DNA of 64,000 bases from Prevotella sp. (GTDB taxonomy: Bacteria; Bacteroidota; Bacteroidia; Bacteroidales; Bacteroidaceae): NCBI GenBank assembly GCA_021636625.1, contig JAJWLX010000010.1, forward strand, positions 1 to 64,000, read 5' to 3'. Each line of letters opens with the position of its first letter. The first letter of the stretch is position 1. The translations under genes and the position numbers were made by a program. The notes under the pieces are model-generated. The model did not search any database. It was not told the origin of the DNA and was given only the letters and a program-made list of their open reading frames with translations. Shown in pieces: positions 1-9,100 of this stretch.

Positions 1-2
1 AT

Positions 3-404
3 AACAATTTCTATCACAACGACTTCTCGCAGGAAGGTCTGTACAAGTTCCAGAGCGACGCCATCAGAAAGGCTGCCGATGAGGGCAACTGCGTGTTTGT
101 GGGCAGAACCGCCGACTATGTACTGCGTGATTACAAGAATGTGATCAATATTTTCATCACCGCCAACATCGACGACCGCATCAAGGCAGTGTGCAAGCGA
201 AAGGACATCGACAGAGCCTCCGCCCGCAAGTTTATCGAAAGCCACGAGGAGCAGCGCGCCTCTTACTACGATTACTATACCGGCAAGAAGTGGGGACACA
301 GCGAGAGCTACGACCTCTGCATCAACAGCAGCCATCTGGGAATCGAAGAAACAGAGAAGTTTATCGCAGAATTTATCAGAAAGAAGTTCGGACTTAGCGA
401 TTAA
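3..404 (+). CDS. Cytidylate kinase-like family protein (5' end cut by window)
   Basis: Reading frame open from the window edge to TAA at 404; the true start lies upstream. The visible 133 residues include FVGRTADYVL, a phosphosugar/nucleotide-kinase-like segment, and an R-x-K region followed by a short helical C-terminus. The pattern fits the cytidylate kinase-like family (P-loop NTPases related to Cmk) that is common in Bacteroidetes as an extra copy beside the true cmk, which is present at 27.7 kb. The P-loop itself would be upstream and is not visible. The first internal ATG at 93 is in the middle of the conserved fold and is not a plausible start. Function is inferred from family resemblance; its substrate is unknown. 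purT follows 48 bases downstream on the same strand. Confidence 0.6.
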   Translation, partial: NNFYHNDFSQEGLYKFQSDAIRKAADEGNCVFVGRTADYVLRDYKNVINIFITANIDDRIKAVCKRKDIDRASARKFIESHEEQRASYYDYYTGKKWGHSESYDLCINSSHLGIEETEKFIAEFIRKKFGLSD

Positions 405-425
405 TTATTAGTGATTAATTATTAG
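398..425. repeat. Short direct repeat after the first gene
   Basis: GTGATTAATTATTA-like sequence occurs twice in tandem across the stop codon and the start of the spacer before purT. It is a minor, 14-bp unit duplication with no evident function. Confidence 0.5.
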
Positions 426-452
426 GGACATAAAATATTAAACATCATATAA

Positions 453-1634
453 ATGAAGAAGATTATGCTTTTGGGCTCAGGCGAACTGGGCAAAGAATTT
501 ACCATCGCCGCAAAGCGAGCAGGACAGTACGTCATCGCTTGCGACAAGTATGACAATGCACCAGCCATGCAGGTAGCCGACGAGCGGGAAGTGTTCTCGA
601 TGCTCGATGGCGACGCATTGACCGCAGTGGTAGAGAAACATCACCCAGACATCATCGTGCCTGAGATTGAAGCTATCCGCACCGAGCGCCTCTTCGACTT
701 CGAGAAGGAGGGCATCCAGGTTGTGCCTTCGGCACGTGCCGTGAACTACACCATGAACCGCCGTGCCATCCGCGACCTGGCTGCCAAGGAACTGGGTCTG
801 CGCACAGCCAAGTATTTCTATGCAAAGACTTTCGAGGAGTTCAAGAACGCTGCCGATGAGATTGGTTTCCCATGCGTAGTGAAGCCACTGATGAGTTCCA
901 GCGGTCATGGACAGAGCTATGTTCACAACGATGATGAGCTTGTGGAGGCTTACAAGGAAGCGATGGAGGAAGGCCGCGGCGACGTGAAGGAAGTGATTAT
1001 CGAGGAATTCATCGACTTCGATTCAGAATTCACCCTCCTCACCGTAACTCAGAAGGATGGTCCTACCCTCTTCTGCCCACCTATCGGACACGTACAGAAG
1101 GGCGGCGACTACCGTGAGAGCTGGCAGCCATTCCAGCTTCCTGAGGAGGCTTTGAAGAAGGCTGAGCACATTGCCGGCGAAGTAACCAAGGCATTGACCG
1201 GTGCCGGACTCTGGGGTGTAGAGTTCTTCCTGAGCAAGCAGGGTGAGGTAATCTTCTCTGAGTTGAGTCCTCGTCCACACGATACAGGTATGGTAACTCT
1301 CGGTCACACCACCAACCTGAGCGAGTTTGAGCTCCACTTCCGTGCCGTGATGGGCTTGCCTATCGCCGGAATCCATCTGGAGCACGTAGGCTGTTCAGCC
1401 GTCATCCTCTCTCCTGAGGAAAGCACAGAGCCATTGAATTACAATATGCTCGATGCGCTGAAGGAGGATCATACCCGCATCCGTATCTTCGGAAAGCCAG
1501 AGGCTCACGTGGGTCGCCGTATGGGTGTCGTTCTCTGCTACGGTGAGAAGGGCGATGACCTGAATGCGCTCCGCGACAAGGCAAAGCGCCTGGCAAAGAC
1601 CGTCCTGGGCACCGACCCATATATGAAGAAATAG
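453..1634 (+). CDS. purT: Formate-dependent phosphoribosylglycinamide formyltransferase (GAR transformylase 2)
   Basis: 393 residues, the normal length for PurT (E. coli about 392). PurT uses ATP and formate to formylate GAR in the third step of purine synthesis, without folate. The N-terminal Rossmann-like segment ([11 protein letters not shown]) is followed by an ATP-grasp domain with the conserved [15 protein letters not shown] nucleotide loop around residues 148-162, and the Mg/ATP-binding region [25 protein letters not shown]. The C-terminal PurT subdomain ends [12 protein letters not shown]. The ATG at 453 is the only start that preserves the N-terminus. It stands alone; the following spacer holds palindromic repeats rather than an operon partner. 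The call rests on strong family motifs. Confidence 0.97.
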   Translation: MKKIMLLGSGELGKEFTIAAKRAGQYVIACDKYDNAPAMQVADEREVFSMLDGDALTAVVEKHHPDIIVPEIEAIRTERLFDFEKEGIQVVPSARAVNYTMNRRAIRDLAAKELGLRTAKYFYAKTFEEFKNAADEIGFPCVVKPLMSSSGHGQSYVHNDDELVEAYKEAMEEGRGDVKEVIIEEFIDFDSEFTLLTVTQKDGPTLFCPPIGHVQKGGDYRESWQPFQLPEEALKKAEHIAGEVTKALTGAGLWGVEFFLSKQGEVIFSELSPRPHDTGMVTLGHTTNLSEFELHFRAVMGLPIAGIHLEHVGCSAVILSPEESTEPLNYNMLDALKEDHTRIRIFGKPEAHVGRRMGVVLCYGEKGDDLNALRDKAKRLAKTVLGTDPYMKK

Positions 1635-1642
1635 AGCAGCAC

Positions 1643-1721
1643 GCCCTGAAAGGGCAGAAGCTCCTAGCCCAGGGCAACACCCTGGGCATTCATGGACGCA
1701 AGCCTGTCGCCCTGAAAGGGC
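1643..1721. repeat. Cluster of three GC-rich palindromes (REP-like)
   Basis: The purT-fdtA-like spacer contains GCCCTGAAAGGGC at 1643-1655, GCCCAGGG-CAACA-CCCTGGGC (perfect 8-bp stem) at 1667-1687, and GCCCTGAAAGGGC again at 1709-1721, each followed by CAGAAGC or CAAAAGC. The same core recurs at 21240-21291. The elements are non-coding and could act as terminators or mRNA-stabilising stems, or be repeats moved by a REP-type transposase. The first option would suit the end of purT. Confidence 0.8.
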
Positions 1722-1745
1722 AAAAGCTTTCAATCAACAAGAGAC

Positions 1746-2156
1746 ATGAAAGAAATAGGTAAAATCATCTTCTTCGGCAATGCGCATCATCCGGAATCTT
1801 TCCCCGTCCAGGCGGAAAGCAACACCGATGTGCCCTTCCCTATCCGGCGCACTTACTGGACCTACGATATTCCAGAGGGTGCAGCTCGCGGAGGTCACGC
1901 CCACAAGGAATGCCTGGAAGTAATCATCGCAGCCAGCGGTTCTTTCACGGTTACGCTCGATGATGGAAACCGGAAACAATCCTATCTTCTCAACCGCCCC
2001 GACCAGGGATTACTCGTCAACACGGGTATCTGGCGAACTTTGGAAAACTTCTCAGCCGGTTCGGTCTGTCTGGTCCTGGCTTCGGAATTATACGAAGAAG
2101 CTGATTATATCTATGATTACGACGAGTTTCTCAAATACGCACGACATCATGTTTGA
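1746..2156 (+). CDS. FdtA/QdtA-family cupin (sugar 3,4-ketoisomerase-like / WxcM-like)
   Basis: 136 residues forming a single cupin barrel. The diagnostic segment is GAARGGHAHKE (residues 40-50), carrying the histidines that in FdtA and QdtA act in 3,4-ketoisomerisation of dTDP-4-keto-6-deoxyglucose, followed by the typical GSFTVTLDDG and the NTGIWRTLENFS segment. FdtA-type enzymes normally sit beside an aminotransferase (FdtB) and an acetyltransferase (FdtC) for amino-deoxysugars. Here only an acyltransferase-like gene follows, overlapping by 8 bases, so the pair is translationally coupled. Whether it still acts on a dTDP-sugar, or is a cupin with another role, cannot be told from the sequence. 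Confidence 0.85.
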   Translation: MKEIGKIIFFGNAHHPESFPVQAESNTDVPFPIRRTYWTYDIPEGAARGGHAHKECLEVIIAASGSFTVTLDDGNRKQSYLLNRPDQGLLVNTGIWRTLENFSAGSVCLVLASELYEEADYIYDYDEFLKYARHHV

Positions 2157-3087
2157 AATCATCAAATACACCCCCGAATATCGCCAGCAATGGGATGCGT
2201 ATGTGGCAAAAGCCCGAAACGCTACGTTTCTCTTTTACCGCAACTATATGGATTACCATTCCGATAGGTTCAAGGACTATTCTCTCCTGTTCTTCAAGAA
2301 GGGAAAGCTCCATTCCATTCTGCCAGCCCATCAGGTGGACAAGACTCTCTGCTCGCATTTCGGACTCACCTATGGCGGACTGATCATGAACATTCACGTC
2401 ACGATTTCAGATGTCTGCCAACTCTTTGAGGAACTGAATGTGTATCTGCGTCTTCATGGTTTCGAGAAGGTACAGTATCGTCCTATTCCCTGGATCTATC
2501 ATCTCCATCCTTCAGAAGAAGACCTCTATGCCATCTTCTGGAAATGCAAGGCCTATCTTTCGCTCCGCAATATCGGCACTACCATCTTCATGCAGCAGAA
2601 GTTGCGCTGGCGCAAAGACCACCTGCGTCGCCTGAGAAAGGCTCATCAGAATGGAGTAACCGTAGTGAGAGATGCAAGTCTGTCGGAATTCTGGGAGGTA
2701 TTGAATGAGAACCTGGAAAAGCGATTTGGTGCAAAACCGGTACACACGCTTCAGGAAATGGAACTTCTGAAAAGTCGTTTCCCCGAGAATATCATCCAAT
2801 ACAATGCTTATCACAACGGGCACATCATAGGAGGCCTCACCTTTTATATTACCCAGCAAGTGGTACATGGACAATACAGTTCTACCAACGATGAAGGCAA
2901 GGAATTCGGAGCCATGGAGGCTATCTACGAACAGATTATGTATCATGATTATCCCGATTATCCCTATCTGGACTTCGGCAGTTCTACGGAACAGCAGGGA
3001 GCCTGGATCAATGAGGGCCTCATCGCCCACAAGGAAGGTTACGGAGGAAGAGGCGTGGTTTACGACACCTATGAATGGACAGTATAA
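2149..3087 (+). CDS. FemAB/GNAT-like acyltransferase coupled to the cupin gene
   Basis: 312 residues when started at the ATG at 2149, which overlaps the end of the cupin gene (ATGTTTGA). The frame is open further upstream inside the cupin gene, but a longer start would put the N-terminus in the shadow of a conserved gene. The layout resembles FemAB/BioF2-like double-GNAT proteins: an N-terminal half with FFKKGKLHSILPAH, an Arg/Lys-rich linker (WRKDHLRRLRKAHQNG), then a second half with IGGLTFYI and YLDFGSS near the end. These proteins transfer acyl or aminoacyl groups to sugars or peptidoglycan. With the FdtA-like partner, N-acylation of an amino sugar is a reasonable inference. A strong terminator follows directly. 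Confidence 0.75.
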   Translation: MFEIIKYTPEYRQQWDAYVAKARNATFLFYRNYMDYHSDRFKDYSLLFFKKGKLHSILPAHQVDKTLCSHFGLTYGGLIMNIHVTISDVCQLFEELNVYLRLHGFEKVQYRPIPWIYHLHPSEEDLYAIFWKCKAYLSLRNIGTTIFMQQKLRWRKDHLRRLRKAHQNGVTVVRDASLSEFWEVLNENLEKRFGAKPVHTLQEMELLKSRFPENIIQYNAYHNGHIIGGLTFYITQQVVHGQYSSTNDEGKEFGAMEAIYEQIMYHDYPDYPYLDFGSSTEQQGAWINEGLIAHKEGYGGRGVVYDTYEWTV

Positions 3088-3090
3088 AGA

Positions 3091-3130
3091 GAAATCCCGA
3101 AGTTCACACGATAGTGAGCTTCGGGATTTC
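3091..3130. terminator. Bidirectional terminator between convergent genes
   Basis: Perfect 12-bp stem GAAATCCCGAAG (3091-3102) / CTTCGGGATTTC (3119-3130) with a 16-base loop, lying between the + strand acyltransferase and the - strand lutC. T-rich sequence follows on both sides (TGCCTTTT rightward, TCTCTTTAT leftward). It can serve both genes. Confidence 0.85.
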
Positions 3131-3136
3131 TGCCTT

Positions 3137-3715
3137 TTACAAAAGTACAACTGTCACACCACGGGCAGCTTGCGCACCCATTACCAGCGCCTGCTCAATA
3201 TCGGCAGTCTTGGAAGGACCGCTGATGAATGTACCGAAATTATACTTCGGATCCATCTCGATACGGGCATAAGCCTCGTGCATATTGTTAACAACCTTAT
3301 CTTTCTGAAGGAAAATCACGAGATATTCGGAGATGAAAAGCACCGCCTTCTCCTTCATGGTCTGAGGAATCCATACGCAGCCATTCTCGGCAACACCCAC
3401 TTCTCCACGTACAATACCCACATCGGTACCATTCAGGTCGTTGGCTTCAGCCACGGTATCAGGATTCTTCTGCGCGATGGTAATCTCAGGCAGGTTGGAA
3501 GCAAAGACCTTCGCCTCCGGATAAGCCTTCTTCACCAGCTCATCCAGGCTCTCGCCCGCCTCAGCCTCTATCACGTGTCCACCCACAGACTCAGTCATCT
3601 CAATAAACTGCTTCAAGGTATCCTCATACTGGATTCCCTTGACATCTACGGCAGGCATATCGAATTGAACGTGCGTATTCTTACGCAACTTGTTCAGGAA
3701 ATCTTCTTTATTCAT
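3137..3715 (-). CDS. lutC: Lactate utilization protein C (LUD domain)
   Basis: 192 residues of the LutC/YkgG family, last gene of a lutA-lutB-lutC operon on the minus strand. The LUD domain is seen from about residue 70 onward (EVGVAENGCVWIP, VLFISEYLVIFLQKDKVVNNMHEAY), with ISGPSKTADIEQALVMGAQ near the end as in other LutC proteins. In Bacillus subtilis LutABC oxidises L-lactate to pyruvate with Fe-S subunits. The start ATG at 3715 lies inside a heptanucleotide array (3714-3741), so the translation initiation region of lutC is built from repeats. The neighbouring lutB makes the function secure at the level of the complex. Confidence 0.92.
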   Translation of the reverse strand: MNKEDFLNKLRKNTHVQFDMPAVDVKGIQYEDTLKQFIEMTESVGGHVIEAEAGESLDELVKKAYPEAKVFASNLPEITIAQKNPDTVAEANDLNGTDVGIVRGEVGVAENGCVWIPQTMKEKAVLFISEYLVIFLQKDKVVNNMHEAYARIEMDPKYNFGTFISGPSKTADIEQALVMGAQAARGVTVVLL

Positions 3716-3741
3716 TGAACTTTGAAATTTGAACTTTGAAC
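3714..3741. repeat. Heptanucleotide array at the lutC start codon
   Basis: Four consecutive 7-bp units (ATTGAAC, TTTGAAA, TTTGAAC, TTTGAAC on the plus strand) fill most of the 40-base lutB-lutC gap and run into the lutC start codon. The same unit forms arrays at 20240-20295 and 24739-24766. Confidence 0.9.
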
Positions 3742-3755
3742 TTTATGATTAGCCA

Positions 3756-5129
3756 CTACTTCACCTTTCCTTCTTTCCAAAGCTGATGGAAACTCTTCTT
3801 GGCAAACTTAGGCATGGCGTGACCGATACCCCACGCATTCCAGTTGCTGAAGTGCGTGCAGCACTCAGGAATCAGATTGGCAAGTGGCGCAAACTTCAGG
3901 GCTGTGGTGTAGAGCGCAGGACGATCGAAGAGATACTTCATACCATTCGACATCGCCTTCTTCACAGGATCAGCCTTGCCCAATTTCTCCAGATTCTGGC
4001 GCCAAGCGTAAATCTGAGAACCAGGACCCACCTTGGAAGGGCAGACATTGTCGCAAGACAAGCACAAGGTACATGCAGAAACATTGTCGCTGTACTTCTG
4101 AGGATTCTTCAGCATTCCCAGGTTCACACCGATAGGACCCGGAATGAAATAGGTGTAGCTGTATCCACCTGAACGGCGATAAACCGGACAGGTGTTCATG
4201 CAGGCTCCGCAGCGCATGCACTTCAAGGTCTGCCAGTGGTCCTTGTCGGCGAGAATATCGCTTCTGCCATTATCCACCAGAACCACATGCATCTCAGCAC
4301 CCGGACGAGCCTGGCGGAAATGAGAGGTAAAGGCGGTGGTAGGCTGACCGGTTCCGCAGCGGCAGAGCAGACGCTGGAATACAGCCAGTGACTTATAGTC
4401 AGGAACCAGCTTCTCGATACCCATCGCCACGATGTGGAGCTTAGGCATGGAAGTGGTCATATCGGCATTACCCTCGTTGGTGCAGACCACGCAATCGCCT
4501 GTGGCAGCCACACCGAAGTTACAGCCAGTCATACCTGCTCCTGCTTCCATAAACTGGTCGCGGAGATGATGGCGGGCGCAGCGGGTCAGATAAGTAGGAT
4601 CGTAGTTACCGATTTCCTTGGAGATTCCCTTCTCCTCGAACATCTTTCCCACTTCCTCACGCTTCAGGTGGATGGCAGGCATCACGATGTGGCTTGGCTT
4701 CTGGTGCAAGAGCTGGATGATGCGCTCACCCAGGTCGGTCTCTACCACATCGATTCCGTGCTTCTCCAGATAAGGATTCATCTCGCACTCCTCGGTGAGC
4801 ATCGACTTCGACTTCACCATCTTCTTCACGTTATGGTCTTTCAGAATACTGAGCACAATTTCATTAAATTCCTGTGCATCCTTTGCCCAGTGCACCTTTA
4901 CCCCGCGGCTCTCCAGATTCTTGGAAAACATATCGAGATAATCGGCAAGATGGGTAATCGTGTGCATCTTGATTTCAGACGCATGCTCGCGGAGGTCTTC
5001 CCACTCAGGAAGTTCCTGCGCCATCTTATCTCTCTTCTGACGAACAGACCAGAAGGTAGCGTCGTGCCAGGTGGTCTTCTCTACGTTCTGCGTAAACTTC
5101 GCAGCTCTCTTGGAATGTTCTGTACTCAT
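3756..5129 (-). CDS. lutB: Lactate utilization iron-sulfur protein B
   Basis: 457 residues. The N-terminal LUD domain (about residues 60-300) is followed by a 2x[4Fe-4S] ferredoxin-type region, with CMRCGACMNTCPVYRRSGG and CTLCLSCDNVCPSKV, then a C-terminal LutB extension. These clusters carry electrons from lactate oxidation toward the respiratory chain. The start ATG at 5129 overlaps the lutA stop (ATGA), so lutA and lutB are translationally coupled. Length and motif order match B. subtilis LutB. The C-terminus ends SFHQLWKEGKVK. Confidence 0.95.
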   Translation of the reverse strand: MSTEHSKRAAKFTQNVEKTTWHDATFWSVRQKRDKMAQELPEWEDLREHASEIKMHTITHLADYLDMFSKNLESRGVKVHWAKDAQEFNEIVLSILKDHNVKKMVKSKSMLTEECEMNPYLEKHGIDVVETDLGERIIQLLHQKPSHIVMPAIHLKREEVGKMFEEKGISKEIGNYDPTYLTRCARHHLRDQFMEAGAGMTGCNFGVAATGDCVVCTNEGNADMTTSMPKLHIVAMGIEKLVPDYKSLAVFQRLLCRCGTGQPTTAFTSHFRQARPGAEMHVVLVDNGRSDILADKDHWQTLKCMRCGACMNTCPVYRRSGGYSYTYFIPGPIGVNLGMLKNPQKYSDNVSACTLCLSCDNVCPSKVGPGSQIYAWRQNLEKLGKADPVKKAMSNGMKYLFDRPALYTTALKFAPLANLIPECCTHFSNWNAWGIGHAMPKFAKKSFHQLWKEGKVK

Positions 5130-5863
5130 AGTCCTGCAGCTAATATTTGAACAACATGAATAAACTTGATCGGCATCTTCTCTTTCTTGGCGATTCCAGC
5201 CATGTGCATCAGGCAGGAAGAATCCGGACCCGTTACATACTCGGCACCTGTAGCCATGTGGCGCTTGATCTTCTCCTCGCCCATACGGGTAGAAACGGCA
5301 GGCTCCTCAATAGAGAACATACCGCCAAATCCGCAGCACTCATCCTTGCGCTCCGGTTCGTGGATGGTAATGCCTTCCACCATATTTAAAAGGTCGATAA
5401 TCTTGTTGAATGGCTTGATGTGTCGCTCAGATGGAGACGACAAGCCCAGTTCCCGCACACCATGGCAGCTGTTGTGCACACTCACCACGTGTGGGAATTT
5501 TCCCGGCACATGATCCACCTTCAGCACATCGTGAAGGAACTCCACAACATCCATGATCTTCTTTGATGAAATACACTCGTGCTTACCCTCCAGAATCTTA
5601 GGGTAATACACCTTAACATAAGCGGCACATGAAGCTGAAGGAGCTACGATGTAATCGTAATCCTTGAACAGCTCATCAAATGTCTCTATGACCTTCTCCG
5701 ACTTATCCTGAAAACCTGCGTTAGCCATCGGCTGACCGCAGCAAGTCTGCTTTTCGGGATAACCGACATCCAGTCCGTAGTGCTTTAGTAACTTGTATGT
5801 AGCCACACCCGCTTCAGGGTATAAAGCATCCACATAACAAGGGACGAATAATCCGACTTTCAT
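5126..5863 (-). CDS. lutA: Lactate utilization Fe-S oxidoreductase A
   Basis: 245 residues from the ATG at 5863, where the family consensus MKVGLFVPCYVDALYPEAG begins; an in-frame GTG 12 bases upstream would add MITT and is less likely. Two CCG (cysteine-rich) domains are visible: CYVD...CCGQP in the first half and NSCHGVRELG...DECCGFGG in the second. These bind Fe-S clusters of the heterodisulfide-reductase D type. First gene of the lutABC operon. A -7 box lies 76 bases upstream. Confidence 0.94.
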   Translation of the reverse strand: MKVGLFVPCYVDALYPEAGVATYKLLKHYGLDVGYPEKQTCCGQPMANAGFQDKSEKVIETFDELFKDYDYIVAPSASCAAYVKVYYPKILEGKHECISSKKIMDVVEFLHDVLKVDHVPGKFPHVVSVHNSCHGVRELGLSSPSERHIKPFNKIIDLLNMVEGITIHEPERKDECCGFGGMFSIEEPAVSTRMGEEKIKRHMATGAEYVTGPDSSCLMHMAGIAKKEKMPIKFIHVVQILAAGL

Positions 5864-5938
5864 TGTTGTTATCACTTTATCTTGTAAGCTATTGTTTTAT
5901 TATTCTCGAAACATTCTACTACATTTCTGTAGGCGCTG

Positions 5939-5946
5939 CAAAAGTA
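5939..5946 (-). promoter_or_regulatory. Candidate -7 box for lutABC
   Basis: On the minus strand the sequence is TACTTTTG, a match to the Bacteroidetes -7 consensus TAnnTTTG. No good TTTG box is seen 19-21 bases upstream, so only the -7 element is supported. The 301-base lutA-carB spacer otherwise holds the divergent carB promoter and leader. Confidence 0.5.
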
Positions 5947-6028
5947 ACAAAAAAATAGCAAAAATGAGACAATCCCGAAAGGATTTTTAAATAATTGATG
6001 TTATTTAACTGTAAAGAATGGCAGAAAA

Positions 6029-6060
6029 TTTGGATGATTCAGATATTTAACGTATCTTTG
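6029..6060 (+). promoter_or_regulatory. carB promoter (TTTG-N20-TATCTTTG)
   Basis: TTTG at 6029-6032 and TATCTTTG at 6053-6060 with exactly 20 bases between, a full match to the Bacteroidetes primary-sigma promoter. Transcription should start near 6067, giving a leader of about 110 nt before the ATG at 6177. Confidence 0.85.
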
Positions 6061-6074
6061 CTGCCCGAAATAGT

Positions 6075-6115
6075 GTATCTTCCTTAGTAATCTGACTAAG
6101 AAACTAAATAGATAC
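6075..6115 (+). promoter_or_regulatory. Possible stem-loop in the carB leader
   Basis: GTATCT (6075-6080) can pair with AGATAC (6110-6115), and CTTAGT (6083-6088) with ACTAAG (6095-6100), giving a two-part hairpin immediately downstream of the predicted transcription start. There is no T-run, so it is not a terminator. A role in control by pyrimidines is only a guess. Confidence 0.35.
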
Positions 6116-6176
6116 TAAACAAGACATTTTCAGAAGAGACTTTTTATTATTAAGAATAAACTTATAGTTAAATAAC

Positions 6177-9100
6177 ATGATGAAGAAACAGCTTAAGAAA
6201 GTCCTAGTTCTGGGTTCCGGTGCTTTGAAGATCGGCCAGGCAGGTGAGTTTGACTATTCCGGTTCGCAGGCTCTCAAGGCTTTGCGCGAGGAGGGTATTA
6301 GTTCCGTCCTCATTAATCCAAACGTTGCTACAATTCAGACAAGTGAAGGTATTGCTGACAAGGTTTATTTCTTGCCGGTGACACCTTTTTTTGTAACTGA
6401 AATCATCAAGAAGGAACGCCCAGACGGCATCATGCTCGCTTGGGGTGGACAGACGGGTTTGAACGTGGGTACAGAACTCTACCTCAGTGGTGTGCTCAAG
6501 GAGTATGGCGTGGATGTGTTGGGTACCTCTGTAGAGGCTATCATGAACACAGAAGACCGCGACCTCTTCGTAAAGGAGCTTAACAAGGTTGACCTCAAAG
6601 TTCCAGTAAGCCACGCTTGCGAGAACATGGAGGAGGCTGTTGCTGCGGCACGCAACATCGGCTACCCTATCATGATCCGTTCTGCCTATGCTTTGGGTGG
6701 TCTCGGTTCTGGTGTCTGCAAGACTGAAGAGGAGTTCAAGGAGATTGCTGAATCTGCCTTCACTTTCGCACCTCAGGTACTCGTTGAGGAGAGCCTGAAG
6801 GGATGGAAGGAGATTGAGTTTGAGTGCATCCGTGATGCGAACGACTGCTGCTTCACCGTTGCCTCTATGGAAAACTTCGACCCACTGGGTATTCACACAG
6901 GTGAATCTATCGTTGTGGCTCCAACCTGTTCTCTTACCGACGAGCAGGTGAAGATGTTGCAGGACATCGCCGTGAAGTGCGTCCGTCACCTCAACATCGT
7001 GGGTGAGTGCAACATCCAGTATGCTTTCAATGCTGAGACCAACGACTACCGTATCATCGAGATCAATGCTCGCTTGAGCCGTTCTTCTGCCCTTGCTTCT
7101 AAGGCTACCGGTTATCCGCTCGCCTTCGTTGCAGCTAAGATTGCCCTCGGTTATACGCTCGACCAGATTGGCGAGATGGGTACTCCTAACTCAGCTTATG
7201 TAGCTCCATCACTCGACTATATGATCTGCAAGATTCCTCGTTGGGATCTTACCAAGTTTGCCGGTGTAAGCCGCAAGATTGGTTCTTCCATGAAGTCTGT
7301 AGGCGAAATCATGTCTATCGGCCGTTCATTCGAAGAGATGCTCCAGAAGGGTCTCCGTATGATTGGTCAGGGAATGCACGGTTTCGTAGGCAACGACCAC
7401 ACCAAGTTTGATAACCTGGATGAGGAGCTTTCTAATCCTACCGACCTCCGTATCTTCGCCATCGCCCAGGCTCTGGAGGAAGGTTACACCATCGAGCGCA
7501 TCGAGGAGCTGACAAAAATTGACCCTTGGTTCATCGAGCGCATGAAGAATATCGTAGATTACAAGCACAAGCTTTCTGAATATAATACTCTGGAGGAGAT
7601 TCCTGCCGAGGTATTGCGCGAGGCTAAGGTATTGGGCTTCTCTGACTTCCAGATTGGCCGCTTCGTATTGAAGACTCAGAACACCAATATGGAGAAGGAG
7701 GTTCTCGCTGTTCGTGCCCTGCGCAAGAAGCTGAACATTCTTCCTGCCGTGAAGCGCATCCCTACTGTGGCAAGCGAGCATCCTGACCTCACCAACTATC
7801 TCTATATGACTTACGCTGTAGAGGGTTACGACATCAACTACTACAAGAACGAGAAGTCTGTCATCGTTCTCGGTTCGGGTGCTTACCGCATCGGTTCTTC
7901 CGTAGAGTTCGACTGGTGTTCAGTAAACGCTATCAACACAGCACGCAAGTTGGGTTACAAGTCAATCATGATCAACTACAACCCGGAGACCGTATCTACC
8001 GACTACGACATGTGCGACCGTCTCTACTTCGATGAGCTTTCATTCGAGCGTGTACTCGATGTCATCGACCTGGAGTCACCACGTGGTGTGATTGTTTCAG
8101 TAGGTGGTCAGATTCCAAACAACCTGGCTATGAAGCTCCATCGCCAGTCTGTGCCAATCCTGGGTACATCTCCTGTCAACATCGACCGTGCCGAGAACCG
8201 CGGTAAGTTCTCTGCCATGCTCGATAAGCTCGGCATCGACCAGCCTAAGTGGAGCGCCCTCACATCTATGGAGGATGTTCAGAAGTTCATCGACGAGGTA
8301 GGCTATCCTGTTCTCGTTCGTCCATCCTACGTTCTTTCCGGTGCAGCCATGAACGTTTGCCACGATGATGATGAGTTGCGTCGCTTCCTGGAGGCAGCTT
8401 CTGAGGTTTCTAAGGAGTACCCAGTGGTTATCTCTCAGTTTATGACCGAGACCAACGAGATTGAGTTCGACGGTGTGGCTCAGAACGGTGAGATTGTAGA
8501 GTATGGTATTTCAGAGCACGTAGAGTATGCAGGTGTTCACTCTGGTGACGCAACCATGACCTTCCCTGCCCAGCAGATTTCCTTCGCTACAGCCCGTCAG
8601 ATCAAGAAGATTTCACGTGCCATCGCCAAGGAGCTCAACATCTCGGGTCCTTTCAATATCCAGTACCTGGCTAAGGGTCGCGATGTGAAGGTAATCGAGT
8701 GTAACCTCCGTGCATCCCGTTCATTCCCATTCGTGAGCAAGGTATTGAAGCGCAACTTCATCGAGACTGCTACCCGCATCATGCTCGATGCTCCATATCA
8801 GAAGCCAGACAAGTCTGCTTTCGATATCGACCGTATGGGTGTGAAGGCTTCACAATTCTCATTCGCCCGCTTGCAGAACGCCGACCCAGTTTTGGGTGTG
8901 GATATGAGTTCTACCGGTGAGGTAGGTTGTATGGGTGATACTTTCGAGGAGGCATTGCTCAATTCATTGATTGCTACCGGCTACAAGATTCCTTCAAAGG
9001 ACAAGGGCATTATGCTTTCAAGCGGTGGTGCTAAGGAGAAGGCTTCTCTGCTCGACGCTGCCCAGGCGCTGGTGAAGAATGGTTACACCATCTACGCTAC

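Noticed and set aside
93..404. Independent 103-codon gene starting at 93
   Set aside because: The frame is open to the window edge and the sequence before 93 continues the same protein.
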